Origin: Nitrincola iocasae
GTDB taxonomy: Bacteria; Pseudomonadota; Gammaproteobacteria; Pseudomonadales; Balneatricaceae
DNA: 64,000 nucleotides
Direction of reading: 5' to 3'
Assembly: GCF_008727795.1 (NCBI RefSeq)
Contig: NZ_CP044222.1
Span: forward strand, 2,294,001-2,358,000
Numbering within the stretch: the stretch's first letter is position 1; every line of letters starts with the position of its first letter. Of the stretch, positions 23,618-33,697 are shown piece by piece. The position numbers were made by a program, and so were the translations under genes. Below the pieces are notes generated by a model. The model searched no databases and was not told the DNA's origin. It worked only from the letters and a program-made list of their open reading frames with translations.

Positions 23618-24217
23618 ATGACAATTGTTCTGACAGCCGTCTTAATTCTATTGGTATTAGCCAGTGTCTTCGGGGTAATTCTGGGGTATGCCTCGGTACG
23701 CTTTCGTGTCGAGGGTGATCCAATCGTTGACCAGATAGATGCATTACTGCCACAGACCCAGTGTGGTCAGTGTGGTTATCCTGGTTGTCGCCCTTATGCC
23801 GAAGCCATATCCAATGGTGATGCCATCAACAAATGCCCACCGGGTGGCCAGAGCACCATTGAATCCCTGGCTGACCTGCTGGATCGTGAAGTCGTCCCAC
23901 TGGATGCAGAACATGGTGAAGAGCAAGCTAAAACCGTTGCTTATATTCGTGAAGATGAGTGCATCGGCTGCACCAAGTGCATTCAGGCCTGCCCTGTGGA
24001 TGCCATTCTGGGTGCGGCGAAACAGATGCATACGGTGATCGTCAGTGAGTGCACTGGCTGTGATCTCTGTGTTGAACCCTGCCCTGTAGATTGTATTGAT
24101 ATGTTGCCGCTACCTGTTACCCCGGCCAACTGGAAATGGCCCGCCCCAGTCTCTGACCCTAACCTGATTCTCACCGACCGTGGTCGGGGGCATCTGCTGC
24201 AGGGAGGTTCACAATGA
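23618..24217 (+). CDS. rnfB: Rnf complex iron-sulfur subunit B
   Basis: A 199-residue subunit with one N-terminal membrane anchor (VLTAVLILLVLASVFGVILG), then a Fe-S motif in QTQCGQCGYPGCRPYAEA, then two [4Fe-4S] ferredoxin motifs (CIGCTKCIQACPVDAI and CTGCDLCVEPCPVDCI). It passes electrons from the cytoplasmic side into the complex. GGAAG precedes the ATG. Its stop overlaps the rnfC start by 4 bp. Confidence 0.95.
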   Translation: MTIVLTAVLILLVLASVFGVILGYASVRFRVEGDPIVDQIDALLPQTQCGQCGYPGCRPYAEAISNGDAINKCPPGGQSTIESLADLLDREVVPLDAEHGEEQAKTVAYIREDECIGCTKCIQACPVDAILGAAKQMHTVIVSECTGCDLCVEPCPVDCIDMLPLPVTPANWKWPAPVSDPNLILTDRGRGHLLQGGSQ

Positions 24218-25911
24218 GTCGGGTATACAGCTTTCATGGTGGAGTGCATCCGCCGGAAAACAAGCGCCAGTCGCTGGGTGCACCGATTCGCCAGGCACCA
24301 CTGCCTTCGCGTCTGATATTGCCTCTGCAGCAGCATATCGGTAAAGCCGCTACGCCACTGGTTGAAGTTGGGCAGACGGTTCTCAAGGGCCAAAAAATTG
24401 CCGAACCTAATGGCCATATCAGTGCCGCTATTCACGCGCCCAGTTCCGGAACCGTCGCCTATATAGGTCTGCAGCCTGTGCCTCATGCATCAGGGCTGGA
24501 ATCGCCTTGCATCGTCATTGAAACTGATGGTGAGGATCGCTGGATCGAACGCGAACTGTTACCGGATTACCGCAGCGTCAGTAAAAAAAACCTGATACGG
24601 CATATCCGTGAGTCCGGCATTGCCGGGCTGGGTGGGGCGGGTTTCCCAACCGATATCAAGCTGAACCTGGGTCAGGACCATATCGTTAACACCCTGATCA
24701 TTAATGCCGCCGAGTGTGAACCTTATATTACTGCCGATGACGCGCTGATGCGTGAACGTCCAGATGAAATCCTGTCCGGTATCGAAATCATTGCGCACAT
24801 TCTTGAGCCCAGCCATACCCTGATCGGTATTGAAGATAACAAACCCAACGCCATCAAAGCGTTACGTGAAGCGATTCGCAAACGTAATCTGTCTATCGAC
24901 CTGATGGTGGTGCCAACACGCTACCCCTCCGGCGGTGAAAAACAACTGATTCAGTTGCTGACCGATGTGGAAATACCCAGCGGCTCAATACCGGCCGATG
25001 TCGGCATCGTCTGTCAGAACGTGGGCACGGCCGCCGCCGTGTATCGTGCGGTAGAATATGGTGAACCGCTGATTTCACGCATTGTCACCCTCACTGGCTT
25101 CGCTCTGGGTCACCGACAGAACTATGAAGTGCTGATCGGTACGCCTTTTTCTACTCTGCTGGAGTCCGCCGAGGTGGATCGCTCACGTCTGTTCCGTTTG
25201 GTCATGGGTGGCCCGATGATGGGCATTTCAGTGGAAGATGACCGTATTCCAGTAATCAAAACCACTAACTGTATCATTGCTGCAACACGTGAAGAGATGC
25301 CGCCGGCGCCACCGGCACAGCCCTGCATTCGTTGCGGCATGTGTGAACAGGTATGCCCGGCTTCATTGCTGCCACAACAACTATACTGGTTTGCCAAAGG
25401 CCGGGAGTTTGACAAGGCCCGCCACCACAACCTGTTCGATTGTATAGAGTGCGGCGCCTGTGCTTATGTCTGCCCCAGCAACATTCCCCTGGTGCAGCAC
25501 TATCGTTTTGCTAAATCAGAAATACGCAATGAACAAGCCGAACAACTGAAAGCAGCCCAGGCCCGTGAACGCTTTGAAGCCCGACAGGCACGTCTGGCAC
25601 GCGAGGTGGAAGAGAAAGAACTACGCCGTAAAGAGCGCGCCGAGACGGCTTCACGTGAGCAAGCCCGCAAAAAAGCTGAAGCCGAACTCAGCAGCTCCGC
25701 GCCTCCTGATCCGGAAGCTGAGTTGAAGAAATTAAAAACTGCCGCATCCATTGCCCGTACCAAGCTGAAAAAAGCGCGCGAGGCACTTAAAAATGCCCGT
25801 GAAAAAGGACTTGAGGGCACTGATAAACTCGACGCTACCGTTACCCAACTTGAGCAGAGTGCTGAGGCTGCCGAACAAGCCTGGCAGCATGCAGCCGGAG
25901 AACAGAACTGA
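24214..25911 (+). CDS. rnfC: Rnf complex subunit C
   Basis: A 565-residue cytoplasmic NADH-binding subunit. The glycine-rich segment GIAGLGGAGFPTDIKL near residue 136 belongs to the NADH/FMN site. Two [4Fe-4S] motifs follow at about residues 370 (CIRCGMCEQVCP) and 410 (CIECGACAYVCP). The C-terminal 130 residues are a charged, alanine-rich coiled coil, shorter than the repeat tail of E. coli RsxC (about 740 residues). It overlaps rnfB by 4 bp and rnfD by 1 bp. Confidence 0.95.
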   Translation: MSRVYSFHGGVHPPENKRQSLGAPIRQAPLPSRLILPLQQHIGKAATPLVEVGQTVLKGQKIAEPNGHISAAIHAPSSGTVAYIGLQPVPHASGLESPCIVIETDGEDRWIERELLPDYRSVSKKNLIRHIRESGIAGLGGAGFPTDIKLNLGQDHIVNTLIINAAECEPYITADDALMRERPDEILSGIEIIAHILEPSHTLIGIEDNKPNAIKALREAIRKRNLSIDLMVVPTRYPSGGEKQLIQLLTDVEIPSGSIPADVGIVCQNVGTAAAVYRAVEYGEPLISRIVTLTGFALGHRQNYEVLIGTPFSTLLESAEVDRSRLFRLVMGGPMMGISVEDDRIPVIKTTNCIIAATREEMPPAPPAQPCIRCGMCEQVCPASLLPQQLYWFAKGREFDKARHHNLFDCIECGACAYVCPSNIPLVQHYRFAKSEIRNEQAEQLKAAQARERFEARQARLAREVEEKELRRKERAETASREQARKKAEAELSSSAPPDPEAELKKLKTAASIARTKLKKAREALKNAREKGLEGTDKLDATVTQLEQSAEAAEQAWQHAAGEQN

Positions 25912-26969
25912 TGGCCCTGATTCACCTGAGCTCACCACATGTTTCCAAAGCCAATGCCACCGATCGTGTTATGCGTCTGGTGTTATTGGCCACCCTGCCT
26001 GCGCTGCTGGCACTGACCGTTTTTTTTGGCTGGGGTAGTCTGATTCAACTGTTATTGGCCTGTAGCTGCGCATTAGTATTTGAAGCGGCTTGTCTGCGGC
26101 TGCGCAAACGCCCACTGGGGTTTTTCCTCAGAGACGGCAGTGCACTGGTCACCGGGGTGTTACTAGCGCTAGCCATTCCGCCTTTTGCGCCCTGGTGGAT
26201 CATTGTTATTGGCATGTTTACCGCCATCGTGATTGCCAAGCATTTATACGGCGGCCTGGGCAACAATCCCTTTAATCCGGCTATGGTTGCCTATGCCCTG
26301 TTACTGATCTCATTTCCGGTCGAAATGAGCCAATGGAACGCCCCTTTTGTACTTATTGAAAACGACTGGTCAACCTTGACTCATCTGGGTGAAACTCTGC
26401 GCATTATTTTCACCTCGGTAGACCATAGTTTGATCGATAGCTATACCGGGGCTACGCCACTGGAAGTACTCAAGCATCGCGCTGGCATGACAACTGAAGA
26501 AGTCTGGCGCAACTCTGCGGTGCTCAGTAAAGGCGTATTCGCCTGGTACAGTATTAGTGCGGCCTGGATGATGGGTGGTATCTTTCTGATCTACCGCAAA
26601 GTGATCACCTGGCATGCGCCTTTTGCCATGATCGGTACGGTGTTCTTGATCTCCAGCCTCTTCTATGCCGGTGACCCGTCCAGCTATGCTGATCCGTTTG
26701 TGCATATAGGTGTCGGTGCCACCATGATGGGTGCCTTCTTCATCGCTACTGATCCGGTTTCCTGCGCCTCCAGTAACCGCGGCAAGGTGGTGTTCGGTAT
26801 CGGTGTGGGTCTATTGGTTTATGTCATTCGTACCTGGGGAAACTATCCGGACGCCGTAGCCTTCGCCATTTTGCTGATGAATCTGTCAGCCCCCTTCATT
26901 GATCACTACACCCAGCCACGCAGCTATGGGCATCGGCGTGCCAAACGCGGTATAGGCGGAGGCCAGTAG
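25911..26969 (+). CDS. rnfD: Rnf complex subunit D
   Basis: A 352-residue polytopic membrane protein of the NqrB/RnfD family. The covalent FMN site is the threonine of YTGATPLEVLKH at about residue 179. Around ten hydrophobic segments are visible, and the GNNPFNPAMVAYALLLISFP and ATDPVSCASSNRGK motifs are conserved. It is a core of the electron-driven ion pump. It overlaps rnfC by a single base. Confidence 0.95.
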   Translation: MALIHLSSPHVSKANATDRVMRLVLLATLPALLALTVFFGWGSLIQLLLACSCALVFEAACLRLRKRPLGFFLRDGSALVTGVLLALAIPPFAPWWIIVIGMFTAIVIAKHLYGGLGNNPFNPAMVAYALLLISFPVEMSQWNAPFVLIENDWSTLTHLGETLRIIFTSVDHSLIDSYTGATPLEVLKHRAGMTTEEVWRNSAVLSKGVFAWYSISAAWMMGGIFLIYRKVITWHAPFAMIGTVFLISSLFYAGDPSSYADPFVHIGVGATMMGAFFIATDPVSCASSNRGKVVFGIGVGLLVYVIRTWGNYPDAVAFAILLMNLSAPFIDHYTQPRSYGHRRAKRGIGGGQ

Positions 26970-26970
26970 C

Positions 26971-27633
26971 ATGCAGGATCTACTCTCCAGTATTCGTCGC
27001 AACACCCTGGGCATTGCCATTTTTGCCGCCGTGACAGCTGGTCTGATCGCGATAACCCAGGTTTTAACCCAGGAACGCATTGCTGCTAATCGGGAAGCCC
27101 ATCAGGCCCGGGCTCTCTATGAAATTTTACCACAGCAACTGGATCCCAACCTGCACTTACAGGTCCTGGAAGTGCCGGCACCGGAACTGGGTATGACACA
27201 ACCTATCAAAGTATTCCAGAGCATTGTTGATGGCCGTGTTGAGGCGGTAATCCTGCCAGTCACCACCGCAGATGGCTACAGTGGTGATATAAACATACTG
27301 GTGGGAATCTGGCGTGATGGTCGCGTGGCCGGTGTCAGAGTCATAGGGCATAGGGAAACACCCGGGCTGGGTGATAAAATTGAACTGGATAAATCAGACT
27401 GGATTCTGAGTTTTAATGAGCAACGCTGGTTAGGCGAGGATGACAGCCGCTGGAGAGTACGTAAAGATGGCGGGCAGTTTGATCAGTTTACCGGTGCAAC
27501 CATCACACCCCGTGCTATTGTTAAGCAGGTGGCGGCGGTTCTGCGCTACTATGAACAGCGTAAGGACCAGATACTGACACCGGTAAAACAACCACAAAAC
27601 ACCCTTGAGCGAGGTAGCCTACATGAGTCCTGA
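26971..27633 (+). CDS. rnfG: Rnf complex subunit G
   Basis: A 220-residue subunit with one N-terminal membrane helix (NTLGIAIFAAVTAGLIAITQV) and a periplasmic FMN-binding domain. The flavinylation motif GATITPRAIVKQV is near residue 175, and the GHRETPGLGDKIE motif precedes it. The covalently bound FMN carries electrons across the periplasmic face. It starts 1 bp after the rnfD stop and overlaps rnfE by 11 bp. Confidence 0.94.
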   Translation: MQDLLSSIRRNTLGIAIFAAVTAGLIAITQVLTQERIAANREAHQARALYEILPQQLDPNLHLQVLEVPAPELGMTQPIKVFQSIVDGRVEAVILPVTTADGYSGDINILVGIWRDGRVAGVRVIGHRETPGLGDKIELDKSDWILSFNEQRWLGEDDSRWRVRKDGGQFDQFTGATITPRAIVKQVAAVLRYYEQRKDQILTPVKQPQNTLERGSLHES

Positions 27634-28330
27634 GTATAGAAAAATTACCCTGGACGGTCTGTGGCACAACAATCCTGCTCTGGTGCAACTCCTGGGCCTG
27701 TGTCCCCTGTTGGCTGTTACCGGCAGTGTCGTCAATGCCATAGGCTTAGGCCTGGCCACTACCGTGGTACTGGTAGGCTCCAACCTGACAGTATCCTTGT
27801 TTCGTCATCTGGTGCCTGAAGCTGTTCGCTTGCCAATTTTTGTCATGATCATTGCTGCCTTTGTCACCGCTATAGAACTGCTGATGCAGGCACTCACTTA
27901 TGAACTCTATCTGATTCTGGGCATCTTCATCCCGCTGATCGTAACCAACTGCGCCATCATGGGACGCGCCGATGCTTTTGCCTCGCGTAATCCAGTGCCA
28001 GCCGCTATAACAGATGGCCTGATGATGGGAGTCGGTTTCACGCTGGTGTTAATGTTGCTGGGCGCCATGCGTGAAGCGCTGGGTGCTGGCACCTTGTTCA
28101 GCAACATGCATCTGTTATTTGGAGACTTTGCTCGTAGTTGGGAGATTACGCTGGTTGAAGACTATCGTGGTTTTCTGTTTGCAGCCCTTCCTCCTGGCGC
28201 TTTTGTCGGCATGGGATTGCTTATTGCCTTAAAAAATATTATCGACGCGAAACTGAAAACCCGAGCTGAGCGTATCAATAAAAAAAATGTGGAGCCCGCG
28301 CCCACTAAGCGGGTCAGAATTACCGGATAA
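27623..28330 (+). CDS. rnfE: Rnf complex subunit E
   Basis: A 235-residue membrane protein homologous to RnfA, with about six hydrophobic segments, LLGLCPLLAVTGSVVNA near the N-terminus and the TNCAIMGRADAFA motif. It pairs with RnfA around the membrane Fe-S centre. The ATG at 27623 with GAGG upstream is preferred over an in-frame TTG. In E. coli and many relatives nth follows directly; here 8.4 kb of other genes intervene. The next gene's ATG overlaps its stop by one base. Confidence 0.94.
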   Translation: MSPEYRKITLDGLWHNNPALVQLLGLCPLLAVTGSVVNAIGLGLATTVVLVGSNLTVSLFRHLVPEAVRLPIFVMIIAAFVTAIELLMQALTYELYLILGIFIPLIVTNCAIMGRADAFASRNPVPAAITDGLMMGVGFTLVLMLLGAMREALGAGTLFSNMHLLFGDFARSWEITLVEDYRGFLFAALPPGAFVGMGLLIALKNIIDAKLKTRAERINKKNVEPAPTKRVRITG

Positions 28331-30606
28331 TGCAGGTTTTCATGCTGACAACGCACTCTATGCTTATACGCCCCTTTTTGGCTTTTTTTCTGTTGTTAAT
28401 TGCAAGCTTCTCTTCTCCCTCATTTGCTCAGGAGGCCGATAAAGCGACTGACACTCAACCTTCAAGCGCATTACTGGCCGACCTGCTGGAAAACCCGGAG
28501 ACCCGCGATCAGCTCATCAGTGAACTGCGCGCTCTGGCCGACCCGGAAAAAACTCAGGCAGCTGAAGAACAGCAGACATCTCTGGTTCGACAGATAGCCG
28601 ACTCAACTCAAGCCTTTGCCCAGCAAATGACACAACAGCTGTTAGAGGCACTTGAAGTCACCAGCGAACTAGCGAATAGTGACTGGCACCTGATGGTGCC
28701 CTATGCCCTTAACTTTCTTTACGTCATTATTGCCACGCTGCTCAGTTACCTTGTTTTGCGCAAACTGGCTATTCCACTGTTCCGCTATGCCGACAACCTG
28801 GTCAGCACAAGACCCGGTGCAGCTCGACTGGTAACGCGTCTGGTGATTGTACTGGGCGCTCTACTGGTGGATTTGCTGGCTATCCTGCTGGCTTGGGTTA
28901 CTGGCTACAGTATCGCCCTTTTCCTGATTGGCGAGTTAGGTGAAATGAGTACGGTACAATCACTTTTTCTGAATGCCTTCCTCGTCATTGAAGTATTCAA
29001 GTCTTTGGTAAGGATGTTCTTTTCTGCACGCTATAACGGTTTGCGCCTGCTACCCTTCTGCGCTGAGACCGCTGCCTACTGGAATGCCTGGATAGCCAAA
29101 ATCAGCAGCTTTATCGGTTACGGGATGCTACTATTAGTACCCGTAGTGAATTTTTACGCAGCACCCGCACTGGGGCATGTTGTCAGCCTGCTGGTCATGC
29201 TGACCGCTTTCGTCTATGCCCTGGCGATCATTCTGCAGAACAAAAAGCGCGTCGCTGAGAATATCAGTGAGCAGGCAGAAAATTCGGATTTTGCCTTTAC
29301 CAAAATTATTTTGAATATGCTGTCACGCAGCTGGCACCTGCTGGCTATTGCCTATTTCGCCGGGTTGTTACTGGTCACAGCCATACGCCCCGAAGATGCT
29401 CTACCGGTCATTCTGCAAGCCAGTATGCAAACCCTGCTGGCTATTGTAGTGGGTCTGTTCATCTCGGCACTGCTAACGCAGGTTATCTCCCGTCAGGTAC
29501 AGGTTCCTGATGACTTGAAAGCCCGCTTCCCGGCATTACAAGCCCGCTTGAATGAGTTCATTCCCACCTCGTTGAAATTTGTGCGTCTGATCATCATGCT
29601 GGTGGTGTTTGCCTTTGTACTGGATGCCTGGTCACTGTTTGACTTTAGCGCCTGGTTGAGCTCGGATACTGGTAGTCGCTTGCTGGGAACCGTGCTGTCA
29701 GTGGCCATCATATTACTGATAGCGAAATTGACCTGGATCGCTTTTGCCAGTTGGGTTGAACACAGGTTGAGCCCAACGGGCCGCAGTATCGCCAGTGCCC
29801 GTCAGCAAACCCTGCTAAAACTGTTAAGCAATGCTGTAATGATCATGCTGATCGTGTTTACGGTGATGATATCCTTGGCAGAGCTGGGGCTGAATATCGG
29901 TCCGCTGATTGCCGGTGCCGGCGTCGTAGGCCTGGCCATAGGTTTTGGAGCCCAGACCCTGGTTAAGGATGTTATCACTGGCATCTTTATTCAGTTGGAA
30001 AATGCCATTAACACCGGTGACGTAGTTACCGCCGATGGTATTACCGGTACCGCTGAAAACCTCACCATTCGCTCGCTGGGGCTACGTGACCGCTTCGGCA
30101 CTTACCACTTGATCCCCTTCTCTTCCATTACCACCGTGTCCAACTATATGCGCGGCTATGGTTACCATGTCGGTGATTATGGGGTGGCCTATCGTGAAGA
30201 TACTGATGACGTCACAGTGCATCTGCGTGCGGCCTTTGATGAACTGATGAGTGATGCTGAACAAAGCAAGGATATTATGGATGAACTGGAAGTTCAGGGT
30301 GTCTCGGAACTGGCTGACAGCGCGGTTAATATTCGTGTACGTATCAAAACCCTGCCCGGCGCGCAATGGTCAGTCGGTCGTGCCTATAACCGACTGGTAA
30401 AACGTCATCTGGATGCCGCGAGTATAGAGATACCTTTCCCGCATTTCACCCTATATTTCGGCCAGAACAAGGATGGCTCCGCCCCCCCGGCACCACTCAA
30501 TCTGGTCAGCACCCCGGCATCCCGCAACGCCGAGAAGAGTCTGGAGCAGCAACCGGATGAAGCCCGTTCGAACCCGCAAAGCGGCACTGATTTTGATGAG
30601 GCCTAG
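28330..30606 (+). CDS. Large MscS-family mechanosensitive channel (YbiO-like)
   Basis: A 758-residue inner-membrane channel. A signal peptide (FLAFFLLLIASFSSPSFA, cleavage near residue 34) is followed by a periplasmic helical region of about 90 residues. About ten membrane segments come next, then the MscS pore and beta domain (LIAGAGVVGLAIGFGAQTLV from about 530, ITGIFIQLENAINTGDVV, IPFSSITTVSNYMRG) and a cytoplasmic C-terminal domain. Size and layout match E. coli YbiO (741 residues) better than MscS or MscK. It should gate in response to membrane tension during osmotic downshift. Its ATG overlaps the rnfE stop (TAATG); an ATG four codons in, preceded by AGG, may be the real start. A second, small MscS is encoded later in the window. 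Confidence 0.85.
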   Translation: MQVFMLTTHSMLIRPFLAFFLLLIASFSSPSFAQEADKATDTQPSSALLADLLENPETRDQLISELRALADPEKTQAAEEQQTSLVRQIADSTQAFAQQMTQQLLEALEVTSELANSDWHLMVPYALNFLYVIIATLLSYLVLRKLAIPLFRYADNLVSTRPGAARLVTRLVIVLGALLVDLLAILLAWVTGYSIALFLIGELGEMSTVQSLFLNAFLVIEVFKSLVRMFFSARYNGLRLLPFCAETAAYWNAWIAKISSFIGYGMLLLVPVVNFYAAPALGHVVSLLVMLTAFVYALAIILQNKKRVAENISEQAENSDFAFTKIILNMLSRSWHLLAIAYFAGLLLVTAIRPEDALPVILQASMQTLLAIVVGLFISALLTQVISRQVQVPDDLKARFPALQARLNEFIPTSLKFVRLIIMLVVFAFVLDAWSLFDFSAWLSSDTGSRLLGTVLSVAIILLIAKLTWIAFASWVEHRLSPTGRSIASARQQTLLKLLSNAVMIMLIVFTVMISLAELGLNIGPLIAGAGVVGLAIGFGAQTLVKDVITGIFIQLENAINTGDVVTADGITGTAENLTIRSLGLRDRFGTYHLIPFSSITTVSNYMRGYGYHVGDYGVAYREDTDDVTVHLRAAFDELMSDAEQSKDIMDELEVQGVSELADSAVNIRVRIKTLPGAQWSVGRAYNRLVKRHLDAASIEIPFPHFTLYFGQNKDGSAPPAPLNLVSTPASRNAEKSLEQQPDEARSNPQSGTDFDEA

Positions 30607-30827
30607 CTCGGTGATTTCCTCAAACCGGTCAGTAATATAGCTGTGAATTTTTGTGATTGAAGCATCATAGCGGCCGGATTTATACAGAAATACTAGACAT
30701 TATTAAGAGGGTTTGATTTACTTCTGATCCTAAGGGCATAGACGCAGTTGGCTGCAACCAAGGAACGCCCGGATCTGACACCTGAACAGATCAACGCTGG
30801 CTGCGATTCAACAAAGGACTGTGACAC

Positions 30828-33677
30828 ATGTCATCCAACTATATCGCCAGATGCGATCCCCGAAAAATCATTCCCATTTACCCTTGTCGTTACGTAGTGG
30901 CAGACGAGCTGTTACTGACCGATTCTAAACAATTGCCGGCAGCACTGACACCTCCAGCCGGTGTAGATCAAGCCCCTCACCATCAACTGGCATCCTTGCG
31001 TCAAGGGTATGTGTATATCTATGGCAACCTGAGTATTGATGGCACCAATGTCACGGATAGCAAAGCCAATTGGTTGATTTTTCGTTACCAAACCCGTGCA
31101 GATGACGGCAACTCTCTTGATGAACCAACCGCCTGTGCCGACACTTTTCAGTTTTACAAGTACACTTGGAAAGATGGTACGCCGCGTAGCGACTGGGAGG
31201 CAGACTGGCAGACCTATCCCTATGCCTTTGTCAATCTATGCGCCATTAACACCTGCATCGCCTACAGTGAAGAGCGCTGGCCTGCTTATATGTTTGAGGC
31301 TTTGGAACGCGATGAAGGCTGGCGTGACCGTGTAATGCAGCCCATTGACCTGCAGGGTAACGATCCGCATATGCTGTCGATAGATCAACTTGCTCACTAC
31401 GTTGAAGACTATAAAGGTATCAAATGTGAAGAGCGTGAAACCAATGTTGTGCGTCATACTCCGATTGGTAGGCTTGATATCGAACCCTACGAGAGAATGA
31501 AAGCCACCCATCCAGAGCGTTATAGCTATGCTCGTATTATCGTGCTGGAAGATACCCTGGGTGAAGCCAAAGACTTGTTACGTCTGGCGGAGGTGATAGA
31601 AGCCAATATCCAGGCCTATGAATCTACCTACCACTACGCTCTCACCACAGCTAAAGCGATTGCACCCTATGAGCAGGAGATAGACAAACGCTACCGAAAC
31701 CCGGAATGGGGCTTTGTAAATAAAATTACCCATCTGGGGCGGCAGATCGTTGGTAATGATCCGCTTAATCGCTCAGCTGATGCCCAGCGTCATGACTTTG
31801 CAGCCTTTGGTTCTCCAGAGCGCGAAGAATCGCAACAGCAACTGATTGGCTTGTGGGCGGCATTGGACAAACGGCCCCGATGGCGAAATGAAGTAGAACT
31901 GGCACTACAAGGAGCAGAACAACACGATTGCGAAGCCTGTATCGATTATAGTGCCGGCCAGTTGCACCATTATCTGGCGGGAATCAAACAATCAGCCGAA
32001 GGTGCTATCCGCCTCAAAAAACAGCTGCAAATATCAGGTGACTCAGATGGTTCAAACGACACGAGTGACACAGGCGAAGAGACACAGTACATAAAACTGC
32101 TAGCGGCCATGACTACAGTCGCTTCACGCGTGATCGGCAGTTTACAGGACACACGGGCTCTGTATCGTATTGAGCTCCTCATGGCCGAAATTGCCACCGA
32201 ACTGGCTGTGACTTTAGACGCCGGTAACAGCCGCATTCAGCTGAGGCAATTGGAAAAACTGGCTGGTGTAACAGCCCGTTCAACCAGAGTACTCTTGAGT
32301 GATTTGGAAGCAACCTCCAGGCAAAACTATGAAAATTTACTTCGGGGCAGATCACGCACCCAGGTCACGACACTATCGCAGCAGACAGCTTCAACACGGT
32401 CAGCCCCCGGCTATAGCGCTACAATATCAAAGCAAACCTCTTTGACTTACTTTAGTTATGAAAAAATTGAAGGTACAGGAGCACACTTAGCTCGAAGTTA
32501 CGGTGGCCTGAGCTTCTCCGGGCTGGGGCTTGTGTTTGGACTGCTCAGTGCACGGCAGACAATCAATGAATGGAACAACAACGATTTCAATGCCCGTTCC
32601 GGTTTTGGAGCGCTGGCTAACTCCCCTGCGATGCAACTCACAGCCAGTCTGATAGGTGTCATGGCCGGTGGTACCTCGATCTATGCCTCACCGACCTATG
32701 TGCAACTCAACAGCAATATGCTTAGGCTAACGGAACGGCTGCAGCTACGTTTGAGAGGTAACCTACCCAGACAAGGTGCTGTAGTGGTACCCGAAAAACC
32801 AATCATAGGGGTGTCATCCCGGCAACTGGCCCAACGTGCGCTGGTGGCGTCATGGTTAAGCTCTGCCGCACTGGCGGTAACCTTGCTGATCTCAATTGGA
32901 CAGACTTGGGAAGGTATTAAGCAAAACGATTATGCACGTATTGTGGGCCATAGTTTGCAGGGTGTGGGTGGTGTATTACTGACCTCTAAGCTGATTGGGA
33001 GTGGTTTGGTTTTCACGGGTCTACCCTATCTGGCGTCCTTGGGTACCGCGCTATCCGCGGCAGCATTTCCCTTAGCTATCATTGGCGGGGTGTTATTGGC
33101 AGGTGGGTTGTTTTTTGCATCGGTGAGTCGTTCGGAAATGGAGCAGTGGGTGTATGAGGGGTTTTGGGGCAGAAAAGATCCTTATTGGGAAGATGAAAGA
33201 CTTAATATCAATCGACAGATAAACGACTCAATAATACTAATGGAAGCAGAACCTACCAACCCAGTCGAAGCAGCTCAACTCAAGGTGTTTTATAATCAAG
33301 AAATACGTGCCTTTGAGCAAGTGATCTGGCGTATTCAGGTTAAAAATATTCAGGATGAAGATGGCCGGGTAACGGTAGAGTTTCCGGGGTTAACCACGCC
33401 GGATCAACTTGGGCAACTATCCATTCGAGTACAAAAATACCTGCAGGGTATCGATGCCATTATGCTGCAAGGCGCGTCCAGATGGCAAACCACGTCTAAC
33501 CAGCCTATTCGTCGAGAATGGCTAGGGCCCGGTGTGGCCTCCCTGGATCTGTCTGCCTATGCTCAGGAGAAAAAATTTCGTCTGGAAATCAGTTATGAGC
33601 GCACCCTCCCTTGGGGCGACACCCAGCGTTTTACCCTGAATGAACCACTTGTGATCGAAGAACCCAGTCAGCTTTGA
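30828..33677 (+). CDS. VasX-like (type VI effector-like) membrane-active protein
   Basis: A 949-residue protein. The N-terminus has the pattern IIPIYPCRYVVADE then ASLRQGYVYIYG, which I recognise from the VasX N-terminal region of type VI secretion effectors. The middle (about 240-550) is helical, with a low-complexity SGDSDGSNDTSDTGEE linker near 403-418. The C-terminal part holds hydrophobic segments at about 557-575, 601-618, 671-693 and two within 707-765, ending in VSRSEMEQWVYEGFWG. This suggests a pore former like VasX. No vgrG, hcp, PAAR or tss gene is in the window, so it is an orphan. AAAGGA precedes the ATG. Family assignment rests on motif memory and should be confirmed by profile search. 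Confidence 0.6.
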   Translation: MSSNYIARCDPRKIIPIYPCRYVVADELLLTDSKQLPAALTPPAGVDQAPHHQLASLRQGYVYIYGNLSIDGTNVTDSKANWLIFRYQTRADDGNSLDEPTACADTFQFYKYTWKDGTPRSDWEADWQTYPYAFVNLCAINTCIAYSEERWPAYMFEALERDEGWRDRVMQPIDLQGNDPHMLSIDQLAHYVEDYKGIKCEERETNVVRHTPIGRLDIEPYERMKATHPERYSYARIIVLEDTLGEAKDLLRLAEVIEANIQAYESTYHYALTTAKAIAPYEQEIDKRYRNPEWGFVNKITHLGRQIVGNDPLNRSADAQRHDFAAFGSPEREESQQQLIGLWAALDKRPRWRNEVELALQGAEQHDCEACIDYSAGQLHHYLAGIKQSAEGAIRLKKQLQISGDSDGSNDTSDTGEETQYIKLLAAMTTVASRVIGSLQDTRALYRIELLMAEIATELAVTLDAGNSRIQLRQLEKLAGVTARSTRVLLSDLEATSRQNYENLLRGRSRTQVTTLSQQTASTRSAPGYSATISKQTSLTYFSYEKIEGTGAHLARSYGGLSFSGLGLVFGLLSARQTINEWNNNDFNARSGFGALANSPAMQLTASLIGVMAGGTSIYASPTYVQLNSNMLRLTERLQLRLRGNLPRQGAVVVPEKPIIGVSSRQLAQRALVASWLSSAALAVTLLISIGQTWEGIKQNDYARIVGHSLQGVGGVLLTSKLIGSGLVFTGLPYLASLGTALSAAAFPLAIIGGVLLAGGLFFASVSRSEMEQWVYEGFWGRKDPYWEDERLNINRQINDSIILMEAEPTNPVEAAQLKVFYNQEIRAFEQVIWRIQVKNIQDEDGRVTVEFPGLTTPDQLGQLSIRVQKYLQGIDAIMLQGASRWQTTSNQPIRREWLGPGVASLDLSAYAQEKKFRLEISYERTLPWGDTQRFTLNEPLVIEEPSQL

Positions 33678-33697
33678 GCAACTACAGGATATTCCCG

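Noticed and set aside
30730..30827. Coding-like frame upstream of the VasX-like gene (PDLTPEQINAGCDS region)
   Set aside because: Different frame from the gene, short, and a stop codon lies directly before the gene's ATG; probably chance.
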